Of a DNA stretch of 11,960 bases, positions 1 through 6,610 are shown piece by piece. A model generated the notes under the pieces. That model saw only the letters and a program-made list of their open reading frames with translations, searched no databases and was not told the origin of the DNA. The stretch spans positions 1 to 11,960 of the forward strand of contig DGHJ01000101.1 of NCBI GenBank assembly GCA_002392625.1. Direction: 5' to 3'. Numbering within the stretch: the stretch's first letter is position 1; each line of letters begins with the position of its first letter. Source of the stretch: Oscillospiraceae bacterium UBA3851. Its GTDB lineage: Bacteria > Bacillota > Clostridia > Oscillospirales > Oscillospiraceae. The position numbers and the translations under genes are program-made.

Positions 1-728
1 ACGTACCGCTTGGCGATGGACACCACCAGGCGGAGGTTGGCCTCGGCCAGCTTCTGCTTGGCCTTCTCGCCGGCGGTGACCTGGGCGGCCAGGGCGGTGC
101 GCTCCTCATCGGGCAGGACCTCGCCCTCCTCCTCGGCCTCGGCCAGCCGCTCCTTGGCGGTGTTGCCGGCGGTCATGGCGGTGGCCAGGGCCACCTCCTC
201 GTCGGCGGTCAGCAGGTTCACCTTGCCGATCTCCTTCAGGTACATGCGCACGGGGTCGTCGGTGTTGAAGCTGTCCACCAGGGTGTTGGGGTCCACCAGC
301 TCCTCTTCCTCGATCTCGGCGATCTCCTCCATGGGCGGCTCCACGTCGTCGGGCAGACCGGCCAGCAGATCGTCGCTGCTCTGCTCGATCTCCAGGATCT
401 CCAGCGACTCGTAGATCTGCTGGGACTGCTCGTCGTTCATCTCCAGCTCGTCCATCAGATCCTCCAGCTCCGTGGTGTGGATCTTGCCCTTCTTCTTGGC
501 CCGGACGAACAGGTCCTTCAGCTTCTCGTTGCTCTGCAGCAGCCCGGCGGCGGGCAGGGTGGCGATGGTCTTGTCGTCAAGCTTGCCGGCCTTGGTGCTT
601 TTCTTGTCGGCCTTCTTGTCCTCGACCTTCTCCTCGGCCTTGGCGGCCTTCTCTTCGCCCTTGTTCAGAAGCTGATCGGCCATCTGCTCCAGCTGCTCCG
701 GGGTCAGGTTGTCCATGTTCTCAGTCAT
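1..728 (-). CDS. rpoD: RNA polymerase primary sigma factor RpoD/SigA, N-terminal part (runs off left edge)
   Basis: The primary sigma factor directs RNA polymerase to housekeeping promoters. Only the first 242 codons are present; the rest lies left of position 1. A Lys/Ala/Glu-rich N-terminus (about residues 20-50) precedes a region 1.1-like segment (about 65-120) and an acidic stretch (115-147, with EEIAEIEEEEL). Region 1.2 carries DPVRMYLKEIGKVNLL (159-173) and region 2.1 begins with LAEANLRLVVSIAKRY (227-242). The last two are diagnostic of group 1 sigma factors. The ATG at 728 has a GGAGG 8 nt upstream, and this Shine-Dalgarno lies inside the 3' end of dnaG. The start codon overlaps the dnaG stop in ATGACTGA, which suggests translational coupling. 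Between regions 1.2 and 2.1 there are about 30 extra residues that look like a copy of the adjacent helix. Identity is secure; the exact boundary of region 1.1 is less so. Confidence 0.96.
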   Translation of the reverse strand, partial: MTENMDNLTPEQLEQMADQLLNKGEEKAAKAEEKVEDKKADKKSTKAGKLDDKTIATLPAAGLLQSNEKLKDLFVRAKKKGKIHTTELEDLMDELEMNDEQSQQIYESLEILEIEQSSDDLLAGLPDDVEPPMEEIAEIEEEELVDPNTLVDSFNTDDPVRMYLKEIGKVNLLTADEEVALATAMTAGNTAKERLAEAEEEGEVLPDEERTALAAQVTAGEKAKQKLAEANLRLVVSIAKRY

Positions 729-2502
729 TGCGCTTTCCTCCGTATCCCTTTTTTTGTTTGAATGTATGGGCGGCGGCGGCCAGGGGATCCCCCGCCGAGC
801 CGTCGCGTTTTTCCTTTTCCTTGCGGATCACCGCCCCATAGTCCCGCAGGGCCTGGGCGCCGTTGGCGGCGGACTCCGGCTTCTGGGCGATGGCGGTCAG
901 GTGGTTCATCTCCTCGGCTGTCAGGTCGCCCGCCAGCCGGGCGATGGAGGGCGCGTACCCGTCCTCCCGATCCTGCCACAGCCGGGCGTAGATCTTCGAG
1001 AGCAGGGGGGAGGAGAAGTCCTCCGCCGCCACCGGCATGGTCGGGCCGAACAGGCCCGGATCCTGCAAAAGGAGCCGGATGAGGCCCTCCTCGGCCATGG
1101 CGGAGCGCAGGTTCTCGTACCGCAATCCCCGCTCCTGTGGCTGCAGCGATACCGCCGGGTTCAGCTCCCGCCGCTCCTGCCGCTTTTTGTCGGCGGCGAT
1201 GCGGCGGCGGATGGCCCGCTTCACCTCCAGCCCCAGGGCCTCGGCGGTGAGGCCGGCGGCCTGGGCGGCGCGGGCGGTGTAGATCTCCCGTTCCACGGCG
1301 TTGTGGAGCTTGGCCAGCTCGCCGCTGATCTCCGCGGCGTAGGCCACCTTCTGCTCGTCCAGCCCCAGGTCGTACTTCCCGGCCACCTGGGCCAGGGTGA
1401 AGTCCATGCCGCCCTCGCTGCCGTTCAGCAGTCTCTCAAAGGCGTCCGGCCCGTAGGCCTTGATGAAGTCGTCGGCGTCCTGCTTCTTGGCAACGCCTTC
1501 TTCCATGCGGTTTGGCAAGTGAAGCACCTTTACAGTGAATTCCGAGTTGTTCAGCATCTCCAGGGCCCGCCTGGTGGCGTTCTGGCCGGCGGTGTCGTTG
1601 TCGAAGCACAGCACCAGCTCGCGGGTGTAGCGGCTGAGGAGCCGCAGGTGCTCCTGGGTCAGGGCGGTGCCCATGGTGGCCACGGCGTTGTCGAACCCCG
1701 CCTGGTGCAGGGTCACCACGTCCAGGTTGCCCTCGCAGAGGATGATGTTGGGCCGCTTGGTCTTTTTGGCCAGGTTGAGGGCGTACAGCACCCGCCGCTT
1801 GGAGAACACCGGCGTGTCGGAGGTGTTCATGTACTTGGGCTCGGACTTGTCCAGCACGCGGCTGCCGAAGCCCACCACGTCGCCCCGCACGTCCACCACC
1901 GGCAGCATAAGGCGGTTGCGGAATTTGTCGTAGATCCGGCCGTTCTTGTTCTGCACGGCCAGGCCGGCGGAGATGAGCTCGGTTTTGGTGTAGCCCCGGC
2001 CCGTCATCTCCCGCAGCAGGGTGTCCCAGCTGTCGGGGGCGGCGCCCATGCCGAAGCGCACGGCCACGGCCCGGCGGATCCGGCGCTTGTCCAGATAGGC
2101 CCGGACGGCCTCGCCCTCGTCGCGCTGGAGCAGGTCGTAGTAAAAACGCGCCGCCTCCCGGTTCAGCTCCAGGATGCGCTTGCGCAGGCGGCCGGAGCCC
2201 TCCCGGTCGTCCTCCGGCACCTCCATATTGGCCCGCTTGGCCAGAAAGCGAACGGCGTCGGGGTAGGAGAGGTTTTCCATGTCCATGATGAAGTTGATGA
2301 CGCCGCCGCCCTTGTGGCAGCCGAAGCAGTGGTAGAACTGCTTGTCCGGCAGCACGTGGAAGGAGGGGGTCTTCTCGCTGTGGAAGGGGCAGCAGCCCCA
2401 GTAGCTGCCGGCCTTTTGCTGCAGGCTCACGTAGGACCCCACCACGTCCACGATGTCGCTGCGGGCGATGAGCTCGTCCAGAAACGGCTGGGGAAACGCC
2501 AT
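721..2502 (-). CDS. dnaG: DNA primase DnaG
   Basis: This 593-residue primase makes the RNA primers for lagging-strand and origin synthesis and works with the replicative helicase. The N-terminal zinc-binding domain shows C38-x2-H41-x17-C59-x2-C62. The RNA polymerase core follows (about 110-330), with RNRLMLPVVD at 195-204. The TOPRIM fold carries the catalytic EG at 257-258 and the metal-binding DND at 301-303. The C-terminal 160 residues are poorly conserved, as expected for the helicase-binding region. Length is normal for the family. The ATG at 2502 has a GGAGG about 8 nt upstream. The gene is followed immediately by rpoD with an 8-nt overlap; a dnaG-rpoD pair is the common core of the macromolecular-synthesis operon, and no rpsU or other gene is seen upstream here. 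A TATAAT box at 2542-2547 probably drives both genes. Confidence 0.97.
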   Translation of the reverse strand: MAFPQPFLDELIARSDIVDVVGSYVSLQQKAGSYWGCCPFHSEKTPSFHVLPDKQFYHCFGCHKGGGVINFIMDMENLSYPDAVRFLAKRANMEVPEDDREGSGRLRKRILELNREAARFYYDLLQRDEGEAVRAYLDKRRIRRAVAVRFGMGAAPDSWDTLLREMTGRGYTKTELISAGLAVQNKNGRIYDKFRNRLMLPVVDVRGDVVGFGSRVLDKSEPKYMNTSDTPVFSKRRVLYALNLAKKTKRPNIILCEGNLDVVTLHQAGFDNAVATMGTALTQEHLRLLSRYTRELVLCFDNDTAGQNATRRALEMLNNSEFTVKVLHLPNRMEEGVAKKQDADDFIKAYGPDAFERLLNGSEGGMDFTLAQVAGKYDLGLDEQKVAYAAEISGELAKLHNAVEREIYTARAAQAAGLTAEALGLEVKRAIRRRIAADKKRQERRELNPAVSLQPQERGLRYENLRSAMAEEGLIRLLLQDPGLFGPTMPVAAEDFSSPLLSKIYARLWQDREDGYAPSIARLAGDLTAEEMNHLTAIAQKPESAANGAQALRDYGAVIRKEKEKRDGSAGDPLAAAAHTFKQKKGYGGKRND

Positions 2503-2541
2503 GAAAAGACCTCCTCTCTGTCAGTGTTCCAAATCTCTCTA

Positions 2542-2554
2542 ATTATATATACCA
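2542..2554 (-). promoter_or_regulatory. Probable dnaG-rpoD promoter (extended -10)
   Basis: Read on the minus strand, the sequence is TGGTATATATAAT. It contains a perfect TATAAT (2547-2542) and, in an overlapping register, TGnTATATA, an extended -10 form. No good -35 hexamer lies 17 nt upstream; that stretch is A-rich. Transcription from about 2535 would leave a leader of roughly 33 nt before the dnaG ATG at 2502. The call rests on motif and position only. Confidence 0.6.
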
Positions 2555-2621
2555 AAAAACTTTCCGATTTCCTTTTTTTCTGCGAAATTTTTTTTCAAAT
2601 ACAGGAAATTTTTCTGCAGCT

Positions 2622-2647
2622 GGGCCGAAAACGGCCCCGAAAGGGGC
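2622..2647. other. Two mutually exclusive GC-rich hairpins
   Basis: GGGCCG-AAAA-CGGCCC (2622-2637) overlaps GCCCC-GAAA-GGGGC (2634-2647). The shared GCCC can pair in only one hairpin at a time. There is no T-tract beside them on either strand, so terminator function is not supported. They sit between the dnaG promoter and the first palindromic repeats and may themselves be a decayed repeat. Confidence 0.4.
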
Positions 2648-2711
2648 GAATGAGGCGTCCTTGGCGGGGCCCTGCAATAGAAACGGTGCGTTGTACCCGC
2701 TGCAGAGAGTG

Positions 2712-2752
2712 CGGATCCCCACGACCGGTCTGCAGACCGGTCTGGGAATGAC
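2712..2752 (-). repeat. Type B palindromic element with 20-bp perfect palindrome
   Basis: CGGATCCCC at the left end and GGGAATGAC at the right end flank GACCGGTCTGCAGACCGGTC (2723-2742), a perfect 20-bp inverted repeat. On the minus strand the ends read GTCATTCCC and GGGGATCCG. This matches a type A element with the ATTGC/GCAAT pair changed to ATTCC and a wobble-paired partner. It lies just left of the type A copies and points the opposite way. Confidence 0.8.
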
Positions 2753-2917
2753 AGGCGCAGGAATACCCCCGTTCTGTCATTGCGAGGCGGCGCCTGCTGC
2801 CCATGGCAATCGGTAATGCCCCCGTTCTGTCATTGCGAGGAGCGAAGCGACGTGGCAATCCGTAAACCCCCCCGTCCCCGTCATTGCGAGGCGGCGCCTG
2901 CGGCCCGCGGCAATCCG
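2712..2917 (+). repeat. Palindromic repeat array 1 (one type B, three type A elements)
   Basis: Type A elements have the form GTCATTGCGAGG, a variable central hairpin, then GGCAATCCG, with ATTGC pairing to GCAAT. Copies here are at 2776-2813 (decayed GGCAATCGG end), 2829-2862 (AGCGAAGCGA centre) and 2880-2917. One type B element is at 2712-2752. The spacers between copies are short and C-rich (CCCCCGTTCT and similar). This family of small imperfect palindromes is a dispersed non-coding repeat type seen in many bacterial genomes. Open reading frames across it have no start signals of their own and simply translate the repeat. Confidence 0.9.
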
Positions 2918-2960
2918 CCCCCGGATCTCGCGGCGTCTTTTTCCATTCGCCGGAATCCCC

Positions 2961-2989
2961 TTGCGTTTCAAGGTGGACGGGCGTATAAT
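2961..2989 (+). promoter_or_regulatory. Promoter for the transglutaminase/Ig-repeat gene
   Basis: TTGCGT (2961-2966), a 17-nt spacer, and a perfect TATAAT (2984-2989) followed by an AT-rich stretch. The -35 matches only TTG of the sigma-70 consensus. Start of transcription near 2996 would give a leader of about 65 nt before the ATG at 3061. Confidence 0.65.
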
Positions 2990-3023
2990 TTAATTGAATA
3001 AATGTCAACACACGGCAACCGTT

Positions 3024-3045
3024 GATCCCCGCCCCGCGGGGGATC
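3024..3045 (+). other. 5'-UTR hairpin directly upstream of the ribosome binding site
   Basis: GATCCCC (3024-3030) pairs perfectly with GGGGATC (3039-3045) around a GC-rich loop. It ends 2 nt before the AAAGGAG Shine-Dalgarno (3048-3054). It could affect mRNA stability or translation. The other secreted-protein gene has an analogous hairpin at 6611-6631. Confidence 0.5.
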
Positions 3046-3060
3046 GGAAAGGAGAACCAC

Positions 3061-6000
3061 ATGAGCAAACGGATCAAAAACCTGCTGGCGCTGCTGCTGG
3101 CGGCGCTGATGACCCTGACGCTGCTGCCGATGACGGCGCTGGCCGCCGGCACGGAGGGCAGGGAGGAGCCGAACGGCTCCTTTGTCTACGTCAACCCCTT
3201 CTACCGCCGGACCCACACAGATGAGGAGCTGGCCGCGGACCTGGCTGCGCTGCGGAAGAACAGCGAGCCCACCCGCGCCACGCCCCATTACACCACGTTT
3301 TCCGCGGCGACGGCCTACGTCCGCAACCAGATGCTGGCCCGGAACACCAGCTTCACGCTCTCCGTCCCCAACTCCCTGTATTCACCCACCGATCTGGCCC
3401 TCACCAAAGCGCTGGTAGAGGAGGCCATGGCCCACACGGCGGGCGGCAACCCCCAGGCGGGCGACTCCCTGCGCTGGCAGATCGGTTACTGCTACTGCTC
3501 CAAGGAAACGCCCACCCCTGACGGCAGCAAGGTGCTGACCTACACGGCGAGGTACTACACCACCGCCGCCCAGGAGAACACCCTGACAAGCGAGGTCAAC
3601 AGCGCCATGGCCTCTCTGTCCCTCTCCGGCAAGACGGAGACGCAGAAGATCCGCGCCATCTACGACTTTATCTGCGACCGGGTCAACTACGACTACGAGC
3701 ACGTGGAGGACACCAGCTACGAGGTGCAGTACACGGCCTACGGCGCCATGCACGACAAAACCGCCGTGTGCCAGGGCTACGCCGTGCTGTTCTACCGCAT
3801 GTGCATGGAGGCGGGGCTGGACGTCCGCGTGGTCACCAGCGTGGACCACGCCTGGAACATCGTGCGCATCGGCAGCCTGTACTACAACGTGGACGCCACC
3901 TGGGACGGCGGCGACGACGCCACCACCCACGACTGGTACCTCAAGGGCATGCGGGAGTTCCCGGACCATTTCCGGGAGCCGCCGTTTGACACCGAGACGT
4001 TTGAGAAGGCGTACCCCATGGTGGCCGATCCCGATCTGAACGTGGACAACCTCTCCTTCACCTTCCGGGACGTGGACGGCGTCAGCGTCACCTCCGACGC
4101 CACCTGGGGCCCCAAGGTGCTGATCTTCGGCTGCATCGGCACCGACCCGTACACCAAAGCCCTGATGACCGGCCTGGCAAAGTACGATCTGGGCCGGCTG
4201 GACGTCGTGTGTGTGGACTGTGACGGCTGGGACGCCAAATTCGTCAGGGACCATGCCAACTCCTACAACTGTCAGTCCATGACCGTCTGCTACAACGAGA
4301 GCAAAAGCGTCGTCACGCAGTGCCTGTCGGACCTGCTGAATCAGTGCGGGGACATGCAGGCAAGCGTCTATTTCCCGGTCGCCTTCTACATCGACGCCAA
4401 CAACAAGATCCGGGACTACACCACCGGCTTCTGCAGCGGCTGGCGCGCGGCTGAGGGTGTGGCCGACCACCTGGGCCTGACCCTTTCCGAGCCCAGGATC
4501 AACATCACCGAGCAGCCCCATACCATCTCCGCGCCCATCGGCGATACGGCGCTTTTCAAGGTGCAGGCCAGCGGTTCGGGCCTGCAGTATCAGTGGCAGT
4601 ATAAGCTGCCGTCCGGCACCAGCTGGCTGACCTGCCCCATGGACGGGGCAAAGACCGCCTCGCTGCCGGTGCCCGTCGTGGCCTACCGCAACGGCTACCA
4701 GTACCGCTGCGCCATCACCGACGCCGGCGGCAACAAAACGTACACCCGCGGCGTGTCGCTTCTGGTGAAGTCCCTGATCACCGTCCAGCCCGCCGACGTC
4801 ACCGTTCCCGTGGGCGAGACGGCGCTGTTCAAGGTGGAGGTCTCCGGCGGGGACATGACGTACCGCTGGGAGTACAGGATCCCCGGCTACAACTGGCGCA
4901 ATTGTCCCATGGACGGCGCGGACACCGCCGCGCTGTCGGTGCCTGCCGCTGATTTCCGCAACGGCTATCAGTACCACTGCGTCATCACCGACAGCACGGG
5001 CGCCAGCGTCACCTCCGACGTCGCCACGCTGTATATCCTGACCAGGATCACCTCCCAGCCCGCCGACAAGTCCGCCGCCGTGGGCGACACCGCCAAGTTC
5101 ACGGTGAAGGCCACCGGCGCGGGCCTCACCTACCAGTGGCAGTACAAGGCCGCCGGCGGCACCAACTGGCTCAGCTGCTCCATGGAGGGCAACCAGACAA
5201 AGACCCTGTCCGTTCCCGTGACCGCCGCCCGCAACGGCTATCAGTACCGCTGCCGGATCACCGATGCCAACGGCAGCAAGACGTATTCCAATGCGGCCAA
5301 GCTGACGGTGAAGACCACCATCACCGCCCAGCCCGCCGACAAGTCCGCCCCCATCGGCGGCACCGCCAAGTTCACCGTCAAGGCCACCGGCGCGGGCCTC
5401 ACCTACCAGTGGCAGTACTATACCGGGTCCAAGTGGACCAACTCCGGCTTCACCGGCAACAAGACGGCCAGCCTCAGCGTGCCCGTCACCGTTGCCCGCA
5501 ACGGCCAGAAGTACCGCTGCGTCGTCACCGATGCCAATGGCGCCACGGTCACCAGCTCCACCGCCGTGCTGAAGGTGAAGACCAAGATCACCGCCCAGCC
5601 CAAGGACGTCACCGCCGCCATCGGCGACACCGCCCGGTTCACCGTCAAGGCCACCGGCTATCGTCTCACGTATCAGTGGCAGTACAAGACGGTTGACGGC
5701 GCCAACTGGGTGAACTCCACCATGACCGGCAGCGACACCAACTCCATCGGCGTGATCTCCACCGCCGCCCGCAACGGCCAGCAGTACCGCTGCGTCATCA
5801 CCGACGGCAACGGCAACAAGACGTATTCCGCCGCCGCCACGCTGCGTGTGGGCATCCGGATCACCGCCCAACCCAAGGACGTCACCGCCGCGGCAGGGGA
5901 GACGGTCACCTTCTCCGTCACCGCCGACGGTCTCGACCTCACCTATCAGTGGCAGTATAAGACGGCCACCGGCACCAACTGGGTCAACTCCACCGCCGCC

Positions 6001-6129
6001 GGCTGCGACACCGCCGCCCTGTCCGTCAAGGCCACCGCCGCTCGCAACGGCCAGCAGTACCGCTGCGTCATCACCGGCGCAGGCGGCGTGGAGACCGTTG
6101 CCGGTCCCGCCACGCTGACGGTGAAGTAA
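3061..6129 (+). CDS. Secreted transglutaminase-like/thioredoxin-like protein with six Ig-like repeats
   Basis: The protein has 1022 residues and is probably exported. An in-frame TTG at 3022 exists, but the ATG at 3061 follows AAAGGAG by 6 nt and begins a clean signal peptide: MSKR, a leucine/alanine core, and a likely cut after TALAA (about residue 29). Residues 30-200 are a helical N-terminal region not assigned to a family. The transglutaminase-like core (about 195-285) holds the triad C237 (AVCQGYA), H263 (DHAWN) and D278 (YNVDATWD), so it is probably catalytic. Known members crosslink or cleave at Gln/Lys or peptide bonds; the substrate here is unknown. Residues 350-474 look thioredoxin-like: VLIFG strand at 353-357, probable cis-Pro P439 before VAFYID. 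The CxxC is absent, with GCIGTDPY at that site, so disulfide redox activity is doubtful. Six Ig-like repeats of 89-91 residues start at 482, 573, 663, 754, 843 and 934. The protein ends at TLTVK with no LPXTG, SLH or membrane anchor. Confidence 0.88.
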   Translation: MSKRIKNLLALLLAALMTLTLLPMTALAAGTEGREEPNGSFVYVNPFYRRTHTDEELAADLAALRKNSEPTRATPHYTTFSAATAYVRNQMLARNTSFTLSVPNSLYSPTDLALTKALVEEAMAHTAGGNPQAGDSLRWQIGYCYCSKETPTPDGSKVLTYTARYYTTAAQENTLTSEVNSAMASLSLSGKTETQKIRAIYDFICDRVNYDYEHVEDTSYEVQYTAYGAMHDKTAVCQGYAVLFYRMCMEAGLDVRVVTSVDHAWNIVRIGSLYYNVDATWDGGDDATTHDWYLKGMREFPDHFREPPFDTETFEKAYPMVADPDLNVDNLSFTFRDVDGVSVTSDATWGPKVLIFGCIGTDPYTKALMTGLAKYDLGRLDVVCVDCDGWDAKFVRDHANSYNCQSMTVCYNESKSVVTQCLSDLLNQCGDMQASVYFPVAFYIDANNKIRDYTTGFCSGWRAAEGVADHLGLTLSEPRINITEQPHTISAPIGDTALFKVQASGSGLQYQWQYKLPSGTSWLTCPMDGAKTASLPVPVVAYRNGYQYRCAITDAGGNKTYTRGVSLLVKSLITVQPADVTVPVGETALFKVEVSGGDMTYRWEYRIPGYNWRNCPMDGADTAALSVPAADFRNGYQYHCVITDSTGASVTSDVATLYILTRITSQPADKSAAVGDTAKFTVKATGAGLTYQWQYKAAGGTNWLSCSMEGNQTKTLSVPVTAARNGYQYRCRITDANGSKTYSNAAKLTVKTTITAQPADKSAPIGGTAKFTVKATGAGLTYQWQYYTGSKWTNSGFTGNKTASLSVPVTVARNGQKYRCVVTDANGATVTSSTAVLKVKTKITAQPKDVTAAIGDTARFTVKATGYRLTYQWQYKTVDGANWVNSTMTGSDTNSIGVISTAARNGQQYRCVITDGNGNKTYSAAATLRVGIRITAQPKDVTAAAGETVTFSVTADGLDLTYQWQYKTATGTNWVNSTAAGCDTAALSVKATAARNGQQYRCVITGAGGVETVAGPATLTVK
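4504..6126 (+). repeat. Six tandem Ig-like repeats encoded in the first secreted-protein gene
   Basis: The unit is 89-91 residues. It opens with ITxQPxD, then GDTAxFxVxATG, then LTYQWQY, a Trp about nine residues later, TAxLSVPVTAARNGYQYRC, and ITDxxG before the final TLxVK strand. DNA starts are 4504, 4777, 5047, 5320, 5587 and 5860. The F-strand Cys (YRC or YHC) is invariant, but the canonical B-strand Cys is replaced by a hydrophobic residue. Repeats 1-3 carry another Cys after the C-strand Trp (WLTC, WRNC, WLSC); repeats 4-6 have Ser there. Confidence 0.9.
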
Positions 6130-6139
6130 GGCGCCGCTC
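6107..6139 (+). repeat. 33-nt perfect direct repeat spanning the stop codon (copy 1)
   Basis: The last codons (TLTVK), the TAA stop and the following GGCGCCGCTC are identical to 11126-11158 at the end of the second secreted-protein gene. Because identity continues past the stop, it cannot be explained by protein selection alone. It marks a shared DNA segment. Confidence 0.9.
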
Positions 6140-6141
6140 TT

Positions 6142-6387
6142 GTCATTGCGAGGCGGCGCAGCCGCCGTGGCAATCCGTAATGCCCCCGTTCTGTCATTGC
6201 GAGGAGCGAAGCGACGTGGCAATCCGTAATACCCGGAGAGGACGGATTCCCACGTCGGCCCTGCGGGCCTCCTCGGAATGACGGAGAAAGATAGAACACC
6301 CGTCATTGCGAGGCGGCGCAGCCGCCGTGGCAATCCGTCATACCCTATCCCGTCATTGCGAGGGCACGAAGTGCCCGTGGCAATCCG
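6142..6387 (+). repeat. Palindromic repeat array 2 (four type A, one type B)
   Basis: Type A copies are at 6142-6177 and 6302-6337 (GGCGGC-GCA-GCCGCC stem), 6193-6226 (AGCGAAGCGA centre) and 6352-6387 (GGGCAC-GAA-GTGCCC stem). A type B copy is at 6243-6282. All type A copies face the same way and the type B copy faces the other way. With the following 80-bp element, this fills most of the 528-nt gap between the two secreted-protein genes. No gene is supported here. Confidence 0.92.
6243..6282 (-). repeat. Type B palindromic element
   Basis: CGGATTCCCACG and CTCGGAATGAC flank GGCCC-TGC-GGGCC. The element is identical to the one at 11548-11587 and lies inside a 135-bp tract shared between the two downstream regions (6179-6313 and 11484-11618, one mismatch). 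Confidence 0.85.
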
Positions 6388-6466
6388 TATTCCCCGTCTG
6401 CGCTGAACGCCGCCGGGCCAGAGTCTGCTGCCTCTGCGCCATCCCCATGCTGCCCCCAGCATAAAA
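6387..6466. repeat. Conserved 80-bp non-coding element (copy 1)
   Basis: The segment from GTATTCCCCG to CAGCATAAAA matches 11811-11890 at 79 of 80 positions. It contains the perfect hairpin ATGCTG-CCCC-CAGCAT (6447-6462) and a weaker CAGAG/CTCTG pairing. It differs in sequence from the type A and B palindromes and always lies between the repeat array and a CCGGAG hairpin. Its function is unknown. Confidence 0.75.
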
Positions 6467-6471
6467 CATCC

Positions 6472-6492
6472 CCCGGAGGTCATCCCTCCGGG
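6472..6492. terminator. Hairpin at the end of the first downstream region, weak terminator candidate
   Basis: CCCGGAGG (6472-6479) pairs with CCTCCGGG (6485-6492) around TCATC. On the plus strand the nearest T-run (TTTTT, 6504-6508) starts 12 nt after the stem, which is too far for a classic intrinsic terminator. On the minus strand the stem is followed by ATGTTTTATG. Direction is therefore uncertain. It corresponds in position to the stronger hairpin at 11892-11920. Confidence 0.4.
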
Positions 6493-6551
6493 AGGCTTCG
6501 TCCGTTTTTCGCCGGTAGACAGGGGAAATGGGCAAAATGCCCGGCCACGCC

Positions 6552-6580
6552 TTGACAGATTTTTCATTCCATAGTAAATT
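6552..6580 (+). promoter_or_regulatory. Promoter for the LRR/Ig-repeat gene
   Basis: A perfect TTGACA (6552-6557), a 17-nt spacer, then TAAATT (6575-6580, 4 of 6 to TATAAT) in an AT-rich patch that stands out from its surroundings. Transcription from about 6587 gives a leader of about 70 nt. A separate promoter here means the second gene need not depend on read-through from the first. Confidence 0.6.
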
Positions 6581-6610
6581 CTATACCGACAATATGATAA
6601 AGTTTGCACC

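Noticed and set aside
709..2751. Plus-strand open frame of 680 codons opposite dnaG
   Set aside because: dnaG on the other strand is secure through its zinc and TOPRIM motifs; this frame has no recognisable domain and continues into the palindromic repeats.
3022..3060. Upstream TTG start for the transglutaminase/Ig protein
   Set aside because: It would place 13 residues before the signal peptide and start inside the 5'-UTR hairpin. The ATG at 3061 has a well-spaced Shine-Dalgarno.
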